A stretch of DNA of 64,000 nucleotides, taken from NCBI GenBank assembly GCA_030248215.1, contig JASANG010003630.1, positions 35,816 through 99,815 of the forward strand. The letters run 5' to 3'. Within the stretch, counting starts at the first letter, position 1, and each line of letters starts with the position of its first letter. The notes below the pieces were generated by a model that was given only the letters and a program-made list of their open reading frames with translations, did not search any database and was not told the origin of the DNA. Positions 13,039-26,600 of the stretch are shown one piece after another. The position numbers and the translations under genes are program-made. The DNA comes from Enoplolaimus lenunculus (lineage: Eukaryota; Nematoda; Enoplea; Enoplida; Thoracostomopsidae).

Positions 13039-13206
13039 AGTGACGATCCAGGATTTCAAAATGGGGGGCAAAATTTCACAGGTAATAAACTAATTTTTCA
13101 TCCACACACAAACTACGAACTATTGCCATAAAATTGCTATATAATTTTTGTCGAGATGCTGTTGGGGGAGCCACGGCCGGGGTGCCCCCCCATGGATCCG
13201 CCATTA
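13039..13206. mobile_element. hAT-like miniature element, GGCGGATCCAGG family
   Basis: The left end gtgacgatccaggatttcaaaatgggg and right end ccccatggatccgccatt are inverted, and the piece is the same family as 23208-23378 in opposite orientation (shared gtcgagatgctgttggggg and the gcaaaatttc segment). CAGTGGCGGATCCAGG is a typical hAT terminus. Confidence 0.65.
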
Positions 13207-13390
13207 TACACGGATGTGCTATAAAAAGCACATAATCCAAATATTGTAGCTTACAGTGCAAACCTACTCAATTTAACAGCATGGAGACACAAATTATATA
13301 CTCCATTTTTAATGATTTAAGATGACGAAACGCAAGATATAAAAGTTGATCACGAACAGAAAGTGTGATCCTGGTTAAAGAAGCCCTTAA

Positions 13391-13651
13391 CCTCTTCTCA
13401 CATTGAAATGCCTATAGGCAACTAAGCGCAGTGTATATACGCTGAATAATATATATCGCAACCGTGTTGAACAATTGCAACACGTATACATAGTATTAAA
13501 TCACCACAAGAGGTGAGAGCCCCTTCGGGCTCGAGCGTCAAGCTCCTATAGCTGAGTGGTGATGGTATACGCCTCCCATTCCAGTCACCGGAGTTCGAAT
13601 CCTAGCATAAAAGGTCTCAGGGGAAATAGAAAATATTCATGTGAGGAAGGG
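13391..13651 (+). mobile_element. TTAA-flanked miniature element with tRNA-like core (copy A)
   Basis: It begins CCTCTTCTCACATTG and ends ATGTGAGGAAGGG, with TTAA on both sides (13387-13390 and 13652-13655). That pattern is typical of piggyBac-type insertion. Inside are a cctataggcaac half-palindrome and, at 13540-13608, a tRNA-like stretch: tagctgagtggtgatgg (A box), cgcctcccattcc (anticodon-loop-like) and gagttcgaatcc (B box). No protein is encoded. Intergenic, 1 kb downstream of the ACSF2 stop codon. Confidence 0.75.
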
Positions 13652-14668
13652 TTAAAGATTCTGTTTCCGACTCGTATTACTTTTAGTGGTGTACCATTTG
13701 CGCAGGAAACTCTATATAGCTGGGAGTAAAACTTACCACTATTCGCCCCAAGTCCATAGGCTCTGTCGATTGGCATATTTTGTCTAACTTATACAAAAAA
13801 TATTGATCCAGAGGAGGCACATTGGCACCTTAATAAAAAATCGAATTTTTCAAAGATTCAAATTTGGGCGTGGAATGATTAGTAGAGATCATTAGAGGCT
13901 TTTATGAGTCAAGAGTGCATCGAAATATAATAGACAAACGTTTTTGTATCTATTACCTCTCAAGACAATTTCTAGGTTTTCTCTGATCGAACGTTTAAAC
14001 TGCTGAATCTTGGCGACAACAGCGAGCTTGAAGCGAGACGTATGTTTGTGTTAGTATACGGTAAATAAAGGCAAACTTGCAATTTTATTTTTTAGCTGAA
14101 TATTTTATGCGGTTCGCGATAAAACGTTCTGTCACAGCTGCGCAGCCTGAATCGTATCGACGATTCTTTGGTTTAACATTGCATTGAGCAATTGTTTCTA
14201 GTTAATAGCGGTATACGAACGTAAAGCCTAAACGAAATGTTCAGATTCATGATTAGTACACAGCATTTTGGATGGACTCAAAATTTTCAAATACAAATTT
14301 TGACATTCAATACATTTTTATTCTTTCCGTAAATGCCACACACTTCAGCGAGATGCCACTTTAGAGTTTAAATAAGGTATAAACGTATTCTGCAGAGCGA
14401 ATCAGGGGGCGCAGCCAGAATTTCATTTGTGGACGATATATAATCTGACTTAAATAGAATGTTTTGATCAAATGAGGAAGCGAAAAATATTATTTTCGAC
14501 TTTGAGGCTGTGCAGCAAGTTAATTCGAAAACCTACGTATATATATGTGTCCCTGTAGTACATAAATTTATATTTGATTTGAATCAATCTTCATATCCTC
14601 CCGTTGCATACACTCCTTAAGAGAATACGTCATTTCGAACCGAGTGCTTCGCTAATCAAAATCGAGAA

Positions 14669-17600
14669 TTAAGCTATATGCGGAGTCACGTGTTCGAGGT
14701 TGAGCTCCTTTGTTGCAATTTCGCTCATGCGGTACTTTTGTACTTTGCCCGTCACCGTCACGGGAAATTCTTCGTGCCTTTTAAACGCGATGTATTTTGG
14801 AATTTTGAAATATGACAACTGAAATAATGGCAAACTCGTAACCTAGTAGGGCTAGGGGGCTTAGTTCACTGGAAAGTTTTCCCCCAAAATAAATTTTCAA
14901 CCATGCAAGTCAATAAAAACCCTTGCATGCCCCCGTGAAAATTTTTTAGTCCTCCCAAAGCAAGGTGAGCTGCCTCCGTGCCCGTTATATATGTCTATAT
15001 TAACGAAGCTAATGTCCATAACAGGTAATTAATTTGGGCATCGTACCAGCTAATTTTTAAGTTTTTATAATTTTATATAAAAACGTGACAACTACAACCA
15101 CGGTAATAATTGTTTGTTGTATTGTTTTAGGATACTTACAGGTGTTGCAAATTATGCCGAATTTTTCGTCTGTGGTCAACTGTCATAGTCTATTAAGAAA
15201 CTATGGAGTTGAAATTATAACATTATCACTCTAATATTTTCATAAGGCTTGCATATATTGGATAGGTTATACAGGTTAATATATTTTGGACATAGACAAT
15301 CGAAAATTGATTTTAGTTTTGCCCAACATGAAACCAACAAACAGTATTAAAAACAACTAGAATGATCATTTATTTAGTCTATTTTGCATCAAACACCATA
15401 CCGGTTCCGTAGTGTTGTGCGCCGGCCAGGAACCGGCCAGCCGGCCATTGATCAGTCGACCAACCAAAAGTATTGGCCGGCCGCCGGTCATCCTACCGGA
15501 CACTAATTGCTTATCACAGCAAAAGCTAAAACCGCAAGTACATCACTAATTTAATGTTTAATCATATTTAGATTTTGATTTAAAAACTTTTTGCTGAAAT
15601 CTGAAATATTGCCTATTGTTATCATTATGATCAGCGTTAATAATATTGAATCACTAGTTGAAACCACTTTGGCTGCAGTTGTATTTTAAACAGCTCGTGT
15701 GGTGAGATAAAGCGCTTCAGATGATCTGGATCCCATTGCCTTTCAGAAAAACAAAGTGAAATCTCTCACTGGAGTATATATAGAATTACTGAGCCTAAAA
15801 TAATTGGTATAGCGTCTAGTAACGTAACGATATGGATCATTACAAAAACGCTTGATAATATTTAAAATTTGTATATTGGCCTGCCGGCGGCCAATAACCG
15901 GCCCGGCAGGTCAAACGTGAAGTTGACCACCGGCAGGCCAGCAGACAAAGTGGTAATTGCACAACACTACTGTTCCGTGGCAATTTGAGATATTAATAAA
16001 AGTACCAGCTTACACTATTATTACAATAAACCCAAAATTATAAGTCAGTTGCCGATGCGTTCTTATTCGATTTTATAGTTTCACTAACTTGACTTTTGCA
16101 GAAATCTCGAATTTCTTGTTCTGTGATGCTGTCGTTAGTGCCTACAATCCACGCGCATATTTCTTCGCCTAATCTTGCGTCAGGAACTCCAAACACCTGC
16201 AATACAGAAAACTATTCAAAGCGGTTGTCATATGTCAGCAGCCAAACCCAACCTCGTCTCCACCAAATTTGATACTGCAAAAAGCACAATGTCCCTATAT
16301 TTGTTTTGCTGTTCACGTTAATAGCTTCCAGACGCATAAGAGTATTTTCCTATATTTTTGTCAGCAACGCATAGCGGCGAACAGCGGCAGCCGAAAAAGG
16401 AAAGTATAGCATAACCCTTATTCTTGAAGATATAGTGTAGGAGATTGCTAGCCTATTTAAATATGTTTTGTAGGAATTGTTTTAGACCTATAACTTAATA
16501 AAAATATTTGCTTAATCCGTGCGCATTAGAAGGCCGGTAAGAGGCTCAGCACCTGCAAAAGTTTTCTCCCCCTACAAAAGTTTCAAACTTGCTTGTAAGT
16601 CACCGAAACCTTGGTATACCTTTGTAACACTTCTTATTCTCCGCTTATAGCAAGATGAGCTGGCTACAGATCTGATGTGCAACCGGATCTGAAACATATT
16701 TAAAGCAAAGACGCTATTCTCTTTTGAAGGAGCCGGGAGCAGGGCTCGAGGCAGCATGTACCGTATGATTGACCACACGAATTAACCTATAGTACCTGTA
16801 CGTCAGCAACTCCAGGATGCTCATTAATAACTTGCTCGATCTCAGTTGGATACACATTTTCACCGCCACGTACAATCATGTCTTTAATTCGACCAACAAT
16901 CTTGCAGTAACCATTCTCGTCCAAAATAGCAATATCACTTAAACAGAACATTTTGGCCGTCCGGCTATATCCGGTTCTGCGCTGTCTGGCGCGGTCCTGT
17001 ATCGTATGCAAATTGCGGTACGACAGGATACAGTACCATGTACAGATTTATAAATATTTTTCACTTGCAGTACCGTATGGCTCAAAACGGGACCACATGA
17101 CTTTCATAACGCCACCGTAAACTTTCACACATGCAAAATTATTCTAGTAATTCTAAGTTATAATGATGTACCATACAGAGGTCTTTATGAAATTTTGTTC
17201 TTGAGCGCTCTCCAGCTACGTGAACACCATAATAGAGCAAATACGTTTTGGCCCAGGTCAAATATAGGGGCGTGTTTACTAAGCCTAACCTAAACGAAAG
17301 CCTAAACCTTATCCGATGCCTAAGCCAAAACATTGGCGTAATTCTAAGATTGAGCCTAAGCATAAGTTTAAGCCTCCCATTCTCTATTAAGTTCCCAAGT
17401 CTTTCTGCGTCCAAGTGGGACGGCACCTATAATAAAGATGGACCGACGTCTTCAACGCTTACCCTGATCTGTACCAGCGATCGTTACCGATAACTTCCGC
17501 AGTTTTAGTTTCATCATTCCAATACCCGACCATCGTCATGTAACCTCGAAGATACAGTTCACCACGAGATCCAACCGGAACAATTCTGCCTTCGCCGTCA

Positions 17601-20600
17601 ACAATTTTTGCCTACAAAGTTTATTATCAGGGTACAACCGGACGTCTGTTTGCGGCATCCGCTCCTACAGAAAATCGACCTCCGGCTGGGACTCCGGTAT
17701 AATTTTTCGCGGAGGTTCCAGCAATTTTGACAGTGAAGTTTTTCGTAGTTTTAAACAAATTGTATCGTTCGCTGCGTTCTTGCTATAAATTTGGTTCTGT
17801 TTTGAAATAACACTGTCCAGCTTTTTTTAAATTAACCTTAAACCAAAATTTTTCACAAGACCTATATATATTTGCGGAAATTAAATTAAACATTGTTTAA
17901 ACTGTATGACCCGAACATAAGAGGCTGGTTATTCGGTTACTGTAGTGACCCGAATAAGAAGGAGAACTGATATTTATTTGGCCTCTCCAGAGGATACCCC
18001 CTTGTTATTCGGTTACTGACTTATTTATTTTTAACCCACGCTCTACCGCCCTTCGTTACTGATATATATCCGGTACTGCAATTATCCGTTGAATTAAGTG
18101 ATTATTTGTCTTGTGTCAATAGTTTGACCGATAATACAAGGTTGTACTTAGGAATGTACTTTCAAAATTTAAGTATGCTTTAAAGTTTCGAACTCAAATT
18201 ATTTGGTCCTGTAGTCGTTTATGCGGTACAATTAGGGATAATTGACATTTACACACTCTAACTAGGTTTAGGGACTCTAGCCGCTTACGGACTCTTATTA
18301 GAAATACGGATTCTTATTGATTTGGACTCAAAATGGGGACCCACCCCCTCTTATTACCCCCCACTTATTCGGGTCAATACAGTACGATCTGTTATATATT
18401 TTCAACCCGTCCTCCGCCGCCCTTCGTTACTGATTATATCCGGTATTGCAACTATCCGTTGAATTAAACGTTTATTTGTCTTGTATCAAAAGCTTGAGCG
18501 ATAATGCAAGATTATACTTAGGAAAGTCCTTTCAAAACTTAAGTAGGTTTTAAAGTTTAGAACTTAACTTTATTTGGTCCTGGAGTCATTTACGCACCAC
18601 AATTAAGGATAATTCACGTTTATGGACTCTAATTAGGGTTTAGGTACTGTATCCGCTTATGAACTCTTATTAGGTATACGGACTCCTATTGATTGAAACT
18701 CGAAATGGGGACCCCCGTTTATTACCTTCCTCTTAATTATGTCTGGAATTCCAGACTTATTTTTCAAAATTTTCAGAAATATGGGGATTGAAATTTTTCA
18801 GAGTTAAAAGCCTGAAATTTAAAACTTTGCTTCATGAACAATTAAGACAAATATTTCTGTAACATAAGACAAATATATACCTTTGAAACACAAGATAAAA
18901 CTTTTCCTCAACCAAGTAACCCAATTCTACAATCTAATATACGTCCAAGACATCACTTAGGTTAAGGGAGCCTAAGCTTAACCCGAAGTATCTTTGAAAT
19001 TTGATCAATTTACTGCGCTCCTAAGAATATATAAACGGAGCAACTTTTCTTACATACATAAAATTCAGAAAATTGATCTTGAATATAAGACAACTATTTC
19101 TTGAAAGGAAGGAATTTATGTCTGATAACTTGGCAGCAGTAATTTCTTAAATATAAGACATGTTTTGTTTTAACCATTTTAGACATGAACATCTGAGCTG
19201 TTTAAAGCTATTAATGTCTGAAATAAAAGAAATTTATGTGTGAAAAACTTAAGAAAGTAGGAGTTTTGAAATTTCCAAACAATTTATTTTGTGTGTACTT
19301 CCTACAAAAATTTTTGTCTACTCTAGAATATTTTAAGTCACTTAGAGTTAAAGTACTGAAACAAAAGAGCTGATTCTATAAAAAATATATCTGTGGTAAA
19401 ACAGTGTGAAGCGATCGTCACTATGTTTACTCACGACCCCCACATTCAATTGCGTCTTTTACAAAATTTCCACCGTTTCTTGACTAGTTGTTAATATTTG
19501 TGACTAAATAATTCAGTGAAAATTTTTTACCTCAGTATGATCGGAAACATGACCAACTGTTTTTGTTTTCAGTTCAACAGAATCGTCAATAAAATTTTGG
19601 AACGTCACAGGACTGGTCTCTGTTGAGCCATACACAACCTAAAAAATGTTGTCATTAATTGCAATATAATTTATAAGGTTAACCAAAATTGCAGCACAAC
19701 ACAATAAACCGCTTGCGCAAAAGACGTTAAATTCTAGCCAAACACTAAAAATTGGTCCTTTGAAATTCATACGTAAAATCTTGGGGCATACAAGGTTGGT
19801 CCCCACACTAACGTCTAAGACAGGCATCCTTTGCGGGTACCCTTATGGTTGATCGAAATTCGTTACTAGGTCTAGGTGTGCTAACCTGCTCAATCTAGTT
19901 CGGGATGGAAATATCCATCCTAGGCCCGCAGTGCGCATGCACTCATAGCTTACCTGTTACTACCAAACACAAAATATCGCTCGGACAAAGCGACTTGGTA
20001 AAACTTCCAGATGGCGACAAAGCCGGGTGCAACTTATGCACCCCGGAACCTTAAATTTTAGGAAGGAAAAATTCTGGGGTTAGGAGACTCATATCCTAGC
20101 GCAATCCTGCCCCTGGGCAAAACTTCTGACTACCGTTTCAGGCCATTACCTCTACTATTTGGTGTGGGCAGGAAAAATATTAGAGTGTGGGGTTGAAACA
20201 ATTTTTTGGTAAAAAGTGTTGGGCAAAAAGTGAAAAAGAAAACGTGTGACCCATACCGTCCATTATGGGACTGCAGGAAATTTTACATGCGCATTTATCA
20301 AAAATTGCTAGTTTACTCGGGAAACATAGAGAGAAAGAAAGAATGAAAGGAAACTACAAAAAAGGAATTCCCATTGTTCGGATCTGGTAACAACAAAATC
20401 TGACGCAAGTTCGCTCGAGCGCGCAATGAGCTCGCCTACGTCAGAGTCAACAAACACAATCCCGACCCCGGCGGGTTTCGCGTACGTAACAATCGGTGAA
20501 AACAACAATCTCAAGTCCAAACTAGGAACCCATAACAAGTTTTTGGTCTCATCCATGTGCTAAACGCACGATTTATTATCGAAATGCGAAAACTCCCAAG

Positions 20601-23600
20601 CATTTATTGGAGAATTAGAACCATATAATGTTTCGCCCGGATTCCCGGGTACCGCTGATACTTTATGCCATCGGCACCCGAAAGATTAAGGACAAGACAA
20701 AAACGGTATAAAATTTCATGCAGCCGACTTCTTTCTTGAAGCTGGCCACGTTTAGTAATAGGAGAAACAAACAAAACGAAACGAACCCATACAAAAAATG
20801 CAGTTTATTCAAACTAGGCATCAGTAAAATTATGCCATACTGGCAAAGTGTCGACCTGGGCTCACGTTATAACTGGGCAGCCCGGAACACGTTTTGTCCC
20901 TATAACAATAGCTGATAACATGTTGTCTGCACGTTTATCCGCTATCAGATTCAAAAAAATTGAATTCTCTGCTATTCTGTAACATCTACTGTTTGTACTG
21001 GAATATCATGTGATATTCCAAATATTGTATGTCAGTATCATATGATATATTTGAAAATGTCAGCAAAGTTGTGGTAAACTAGCTTGATTGTCCTGTAGAA
21101 TGTCATATCATACTAAAATTTGAAATTTGAATTATTTGTACTTTGGACTATATTTAGGAGAAATTCAGCGAGAAACAGACACGTAAAAGCTAATTACAAC
21201 TTTCGAAATCATTTAGTGCTGAATTATCTAACTTTGTACTGCTTTATTACCTCGCATTAGTTCCGTTGTCCTGCACAATATCATATGATATTTAGTAAAA
21301 TTTTGGAATATCATATGATATTCGCATAAATGTCGCACAGAGTCATATGACAAATGGCTCTTTGTATACGATGATCGCTTGAAATCAGTAATTTGTAAGC
21401 CAATGTCATGTGACATTCACATTTCGTTTGCACAACCGCTATTCAGATCACATTTTATGTTGACGTCGAATCAACTTGGACAAAACGTGTTCCAAGCTGC
21501 CCCAGTTATAACGTGAAACCCGCATAAATGCCGGAAGAAAAGAATTTGCAGTCGTTTATATATGGCTGATTTCGCCTGCCTCTATTTTGCATAAATTTGC
21601 ATAAATTTCAGTAAAATTTGCAAATTTATATAAACTTCTAAGAATAAACCAGAAAGCGTGGGTCAAAAATATTCAGAACGAAAACAACAAAAAGAACAAA
21701 ACAACAACAACAACTCAGACAAAAGCAACAGCATCAACATCATAAAAGTAAACCTAAAGCAAGTAACCGAAGCGGGTGGGAAATCAAACGAACCCAAGGG
21801 GTGCGTATGATGGAAGAGCGATTGTGTTAAGGTAAATACAGGTTCAGACGATGTAAATGGTTGTTGTTAATATTCGATAGCACAGCCTGCTCACGCCCAA
21901 TCTTGAATTTTTCAACCATCCAAACTAGTAGAGCTCAGCAGACTGTACTAAGCGCAAAACATGTAGACCACGTTCGATTCGAATTTACCCGTCCTGTTCA
22001 ATTGCCTGCACTCTCCCTCAGACTTAACGATCTAAAATTTGAAACCATCAAAATTTATGCCTGCTGAATGCTACACCCGGGCGTCGCATACTTGGATCGA
22101 GTAAGCAAACACCCCGCTACGGCCTGAAAAATCTATAACCTGGTGGTTTATGACCCGATGCGCTAAAATTCAGAGTCCATCGGGCTTTCCCTGAGAGATA
22201 TTCCAACTTAGCGGAGTCACGGATCCAGGGGTTTTCCTACAGGGCAGTCAACTTAGTTGTTTTTCACACACATAGGCGCATAGGTGTTCAGCTATACAAG
22301 TGTCCATACACAGGGTCTATTATGCAGTGTCTACCAATTAAATCAAGCAGCAAAGTTTGAAATTGAGCCTGTGCAGCGATCCCAAGAAGTAACATTGTTA
22401 TTTATTTCTGATTCTGATGTTTCCGAGATTTGACCACGTGTAGCAAATGAATGTTACCAGCATTAGACTATGGCATGTGTTGACTGTTATGTTTCCTGTA
22501 GGCGCAGCGTGATACGGCTTAGTATAACTTATGGTAAAGTATTTCCATAAAGTGTTTCACCTGGGATAGTGACCACGATACTTTCGGACATGCTTATATG
22601 TCGACTAATCTTGAGAAGCCACCCTGTTTGAGAAGTTATGCGGCGCTAGTGTAGGCAACACATATACCTAAGTTTGTTATCTTTGGAATTACCTTGAGTC
22701 AGATTACTCCAACCCGAAAGTTACGAAAGCTCAGCCAAGTCACCCTTAGTAAATCCACATCTTTCAAGTGTTGCCTTAACCTAGTTCAATCTGCCTAGTT
22801 TCAACTTGTCAAATTTTGGACGAGTTTATTCGTTTAAATGTGCAATGTATGCAATCACTGGGATCCCGAAAAATTCGAAACGGGTCTGAGGTTTCGTTTT
22901 TTGTACAAACACCTGTGTTTTAATGAGCATTTAGCGGTAATGCATAAGGAGTAGATTTGTTATTGCCCTATTTGAACACAGCAAGACTGTATTTATTTTC
23001 AATGCTTAACAGAAGGTTCGTGGTATCGCTCCGCTTTTGTTAACTTTCAGCGTGTAGCGCAGGTTTTCGCATGAAACTCACGGGAAGTATCTCGGAGCGA
23101 TATTGATTGCCTGATAAGCGCGAGAGAAGCTGATTATGGCTAAGTAAGAAATGTGTACGTTAATGATGCCGCTGCATTGTAATATTGCCAATTCCTGAGA
23201 TTGGGGGCAATGGCGGATCCATGGGGGCCACCCCGACCATGCCCCCCAACAGCATCTCGACAAAAATTATATAGCAAATTTGTGACAATAATTCGTGGTT
23301 TGAGTGTGGGTCAAAAGTAAGTTTATTACATGCGAAATTTTGCCCCCCCCCCATTTTGAGATCCTGGATCCGCCACTGATTGGGGATCGACATCAACGTT
23401 TTGGATGTACTGTACTTATAGCTGTACACCGCGGTTTCTTTTGAGTGGAGTAGTGCTGAATGGATCGCTCGCGTCAATAATCGGTGGTGTTCGTATTGCC
23501 TTACTCAGGTACACGTGATCGTCTGCATGCGATTACTCCGGGCGGACTTATCCCGTACTCGTTCAAATTTTGACTTTCGCTTAGAATATAAAAGAATACC

Positions 23601-26600
23601 ATCATAAGGTTAAAAGGCTGAGCAAGGCGGAATTTGAAATTTAACTGTAAAACGTATGAATTCTAAATATACCGAAAAGTCTTTCATATTCCAATCTTTC
23701 AGTATTCTACTGCACAATTCCGCGGGACACGGAGCGCCGGCAATGATGCCTGAAACAAAATTAAAACAAAGTTTTTTGAAACTGCCGAAAATGATCGTAT
23801 TTCTCGAACATTAATTTACTTTGGTTTTCCTGTTTATTTGTTGACAATGAAAACCATACAGCCTGAAATATAAATTTTTGAAAAATTCAACGTTTTGAGG
23901 CTCTGATGTAACTCTTCCTACCAAAAAAATTTTGTGTCATTGGGTGCAGAATGATAACGAGGCTATGAGCAGCTCAAATACTTTAAAATTTTCAAAATCC
24001 AACTATTTTTAGCGAACGCTGGCAGAGGAAATAACTGAAATCCCCAAAATTTTGATACACCTAGAAACGGTTTATCATTTACTTATACATTGTAAATTCC
24101 GATCTTACCATTTTTAAAAATGTTTTGCTCCCTTTCATGCTAAACTTGCTACAGGACTGGTTGTCAGCCTCATAGTAAACTTTAAATGCCAACCTTACTC
24201 AGTACGTTTTACCAATCACAGTTAAAATTAAAGCTAAGGTTTAGGCTTAGGCCCAGGCTTAGAATTGGGTAAAGGCTTAGAGGCATTTTTAGGCTCAGGC
24301 TTTAGGATTAGGTAAGTGTTTACCAAAATCTAAGCCAAGGCCTGTATGGGGGAAGGTACAAGATTCACCAACCTTTATAAACTGATGAATAGTTATATTT
24401 TGAGAAATCAGGATGATGGAGCATATCGATAAACATTGTTGGTGTGCCATAAACTGTTGTGCACCTTAAAATGTAGATAGCTAGTCATCATGGCACACTT
24501 CAGATTTAGTTGCATTTGTAAAATTAATTTGCAGCAAACCTGTATCGTTACTAACACCGGGAATCGATAATGATTCTTTTTAGAAGAGTGTGCAACTGGT
24601 TGCATTCTATGCACAAAAGAACGTACCCAGCGCGCGTTGCGTTTTTGGCGTACCTCCATATTTAGCAGGAACAACTTGGGCGGTTCATATCACTGTAAGT
24701 ATGCTGCATCAAAAATGATCCGCCTATAATTTAATTTAGGGGTATTGCATGTTATATAGCGACACCCCCAAAATACGAGCGGGCCAAAATGCAACGTCCA
24801 TTGGTACATTTTGTGCCTGCGGACACCCATAAGTTGTATACTCTTGTATCATGCACTCTTGGTAACCTCTACTGTTACGGAGTTAAACAGATTGGTAGGA
24901 TCAGTGCGAAATTTAAAACTTCGAATGGTAAGACTTTGAAAATTTATCCCCAAAATTTTTCTGACGGAGGGTCACCCGTTTCTGAGCCAGTATGCTGCAC
25001 CCCTACTTGTTTACTTTTCTTGCTCAATTGCTTGTAAACACGGGAGCGCTTGAAATGTCGGGCATGGAAATACAGCTTGAACGCCAACGACAGCTGCCAT
25101 CAAACTAGCTGCCACACATCCAAAACAATGGTAAAGTGGCGGAGCGCAACAGATAATATCGTTCTGAAATGACGAAATGTGCACAATCAATAAATTTTGT
25201 GTAAAGTTCACAGTCCATGTTAACCATAAGGACCTGCGTAGGCCCACAAATGGTCGCGCTATTCTTTTGATATTTGCCGTCCTGTGATGTCTGGCGGCGC
25301 ATCACATCTCACATGAATTTCTATATGAAACCGCACCACAATTTGTAGGCATAATTATTTTACTTACACGACGGACAGCTTCCGACAAGTACAGTGCCAC
25401 CGTAAACTTGGTTGCTCAAACTTATATTTGGCTTGCCTGATGATATCAGGAGCTGTCAAGTGAACTCCGACTATGAGTATGAAAACGTTTTTAAATCTGC
25501 TTCCAATAGATCTTGAAAAAAGAAAGAAGGAATTGCAGAACTAAACATAATTAATAAATTATTAGCGAGTGATAACGTCTCTAGTATAGAACATCAAGGT
25601 TACTCGGTTGAGACTAAGCAGGTGTTGGAATTTTCTCAGAGCGTTTTATGGTGAGTCGATCATTAGAAGAGTATGTTTCAGTTTTTTTAGACAAAAATCT
25701 TTGCGATCAAAGCATGTGCTGAAGAGCTATAGGCGTGGATCATGTAGAAGATTTATACAACCACAACCGGCACTGACAATATGTAAAAGCGCGAGGTTCG
25801 GTCAAGAATTACATCATGGATGCATATATGACATTTTATAGATGGATAAATCAGAAAATTTGTAAATTTACAAGAACAAAAATCAAAGAACCAAATATTA
25901 GAAGAAGTACATATCTATTATAGCTTAGCAAAGATAAACTAAAACAATGTGTTCCAACTCTATCGGGACACTGTTGGTTTGGATACCACCTATTTGGAAT
26001 GAGAGCAGCCAGCGCAAGATAAAAACTGTCCAGAATGTAATACAAGTGACACTGCCGAGCACTTTTTATGCGCATATATGCAAGCGCTGGGAAGTGAAAC
26101 GTGAACAATTTGTTCAGACCGAATAAGAGGGGGTGAGGACTGATATTTATTTGGCCTCTCCAGAGGGTACCCCCTATTATTCGATTAACCCGCCCTCCGC
26201 CACCCTTCGTTACTGATATATATCCGGTATTGCAACTATCCATTTAATTAAACGTTTTTTGCCTTGCATCAAAAGTTTGAACGAGAATGCAAGGTTATAC
26301 CTTGGAATGTGCTTTCAAAACTTATGTACGTTTTAAAGTTGCGAACTCTACTTTATTTGGTCCTGGAGTCATTTATACGCTGCAATTAGGGATAATTGAC
26401 ATTTAAGGACTCTAATTAGGGTTTAGGGACTCTATCACTTGCGGACTCTTATTAGGGATACGGACTACTATTAAATGGGACTCAAAATGGGGACCCCCTC
26501 TTATTATCACCCTCTTATTCGGGTCACTACAGTTAGTTCCCTCGACATAAAGAAATTTTGTAACTTTATTATTGACACAGAAAGAATAAAGTAAAATGCA

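Noticed and set aside
13540-13608. A true tRNA-Gly gene
   Set aside because: The T-stem and acceptor stem do not pair well and the sequence recurs inside a TTAA-flanked element, so it is tRNA-like repeat sequence. The same applies to the other three copies.
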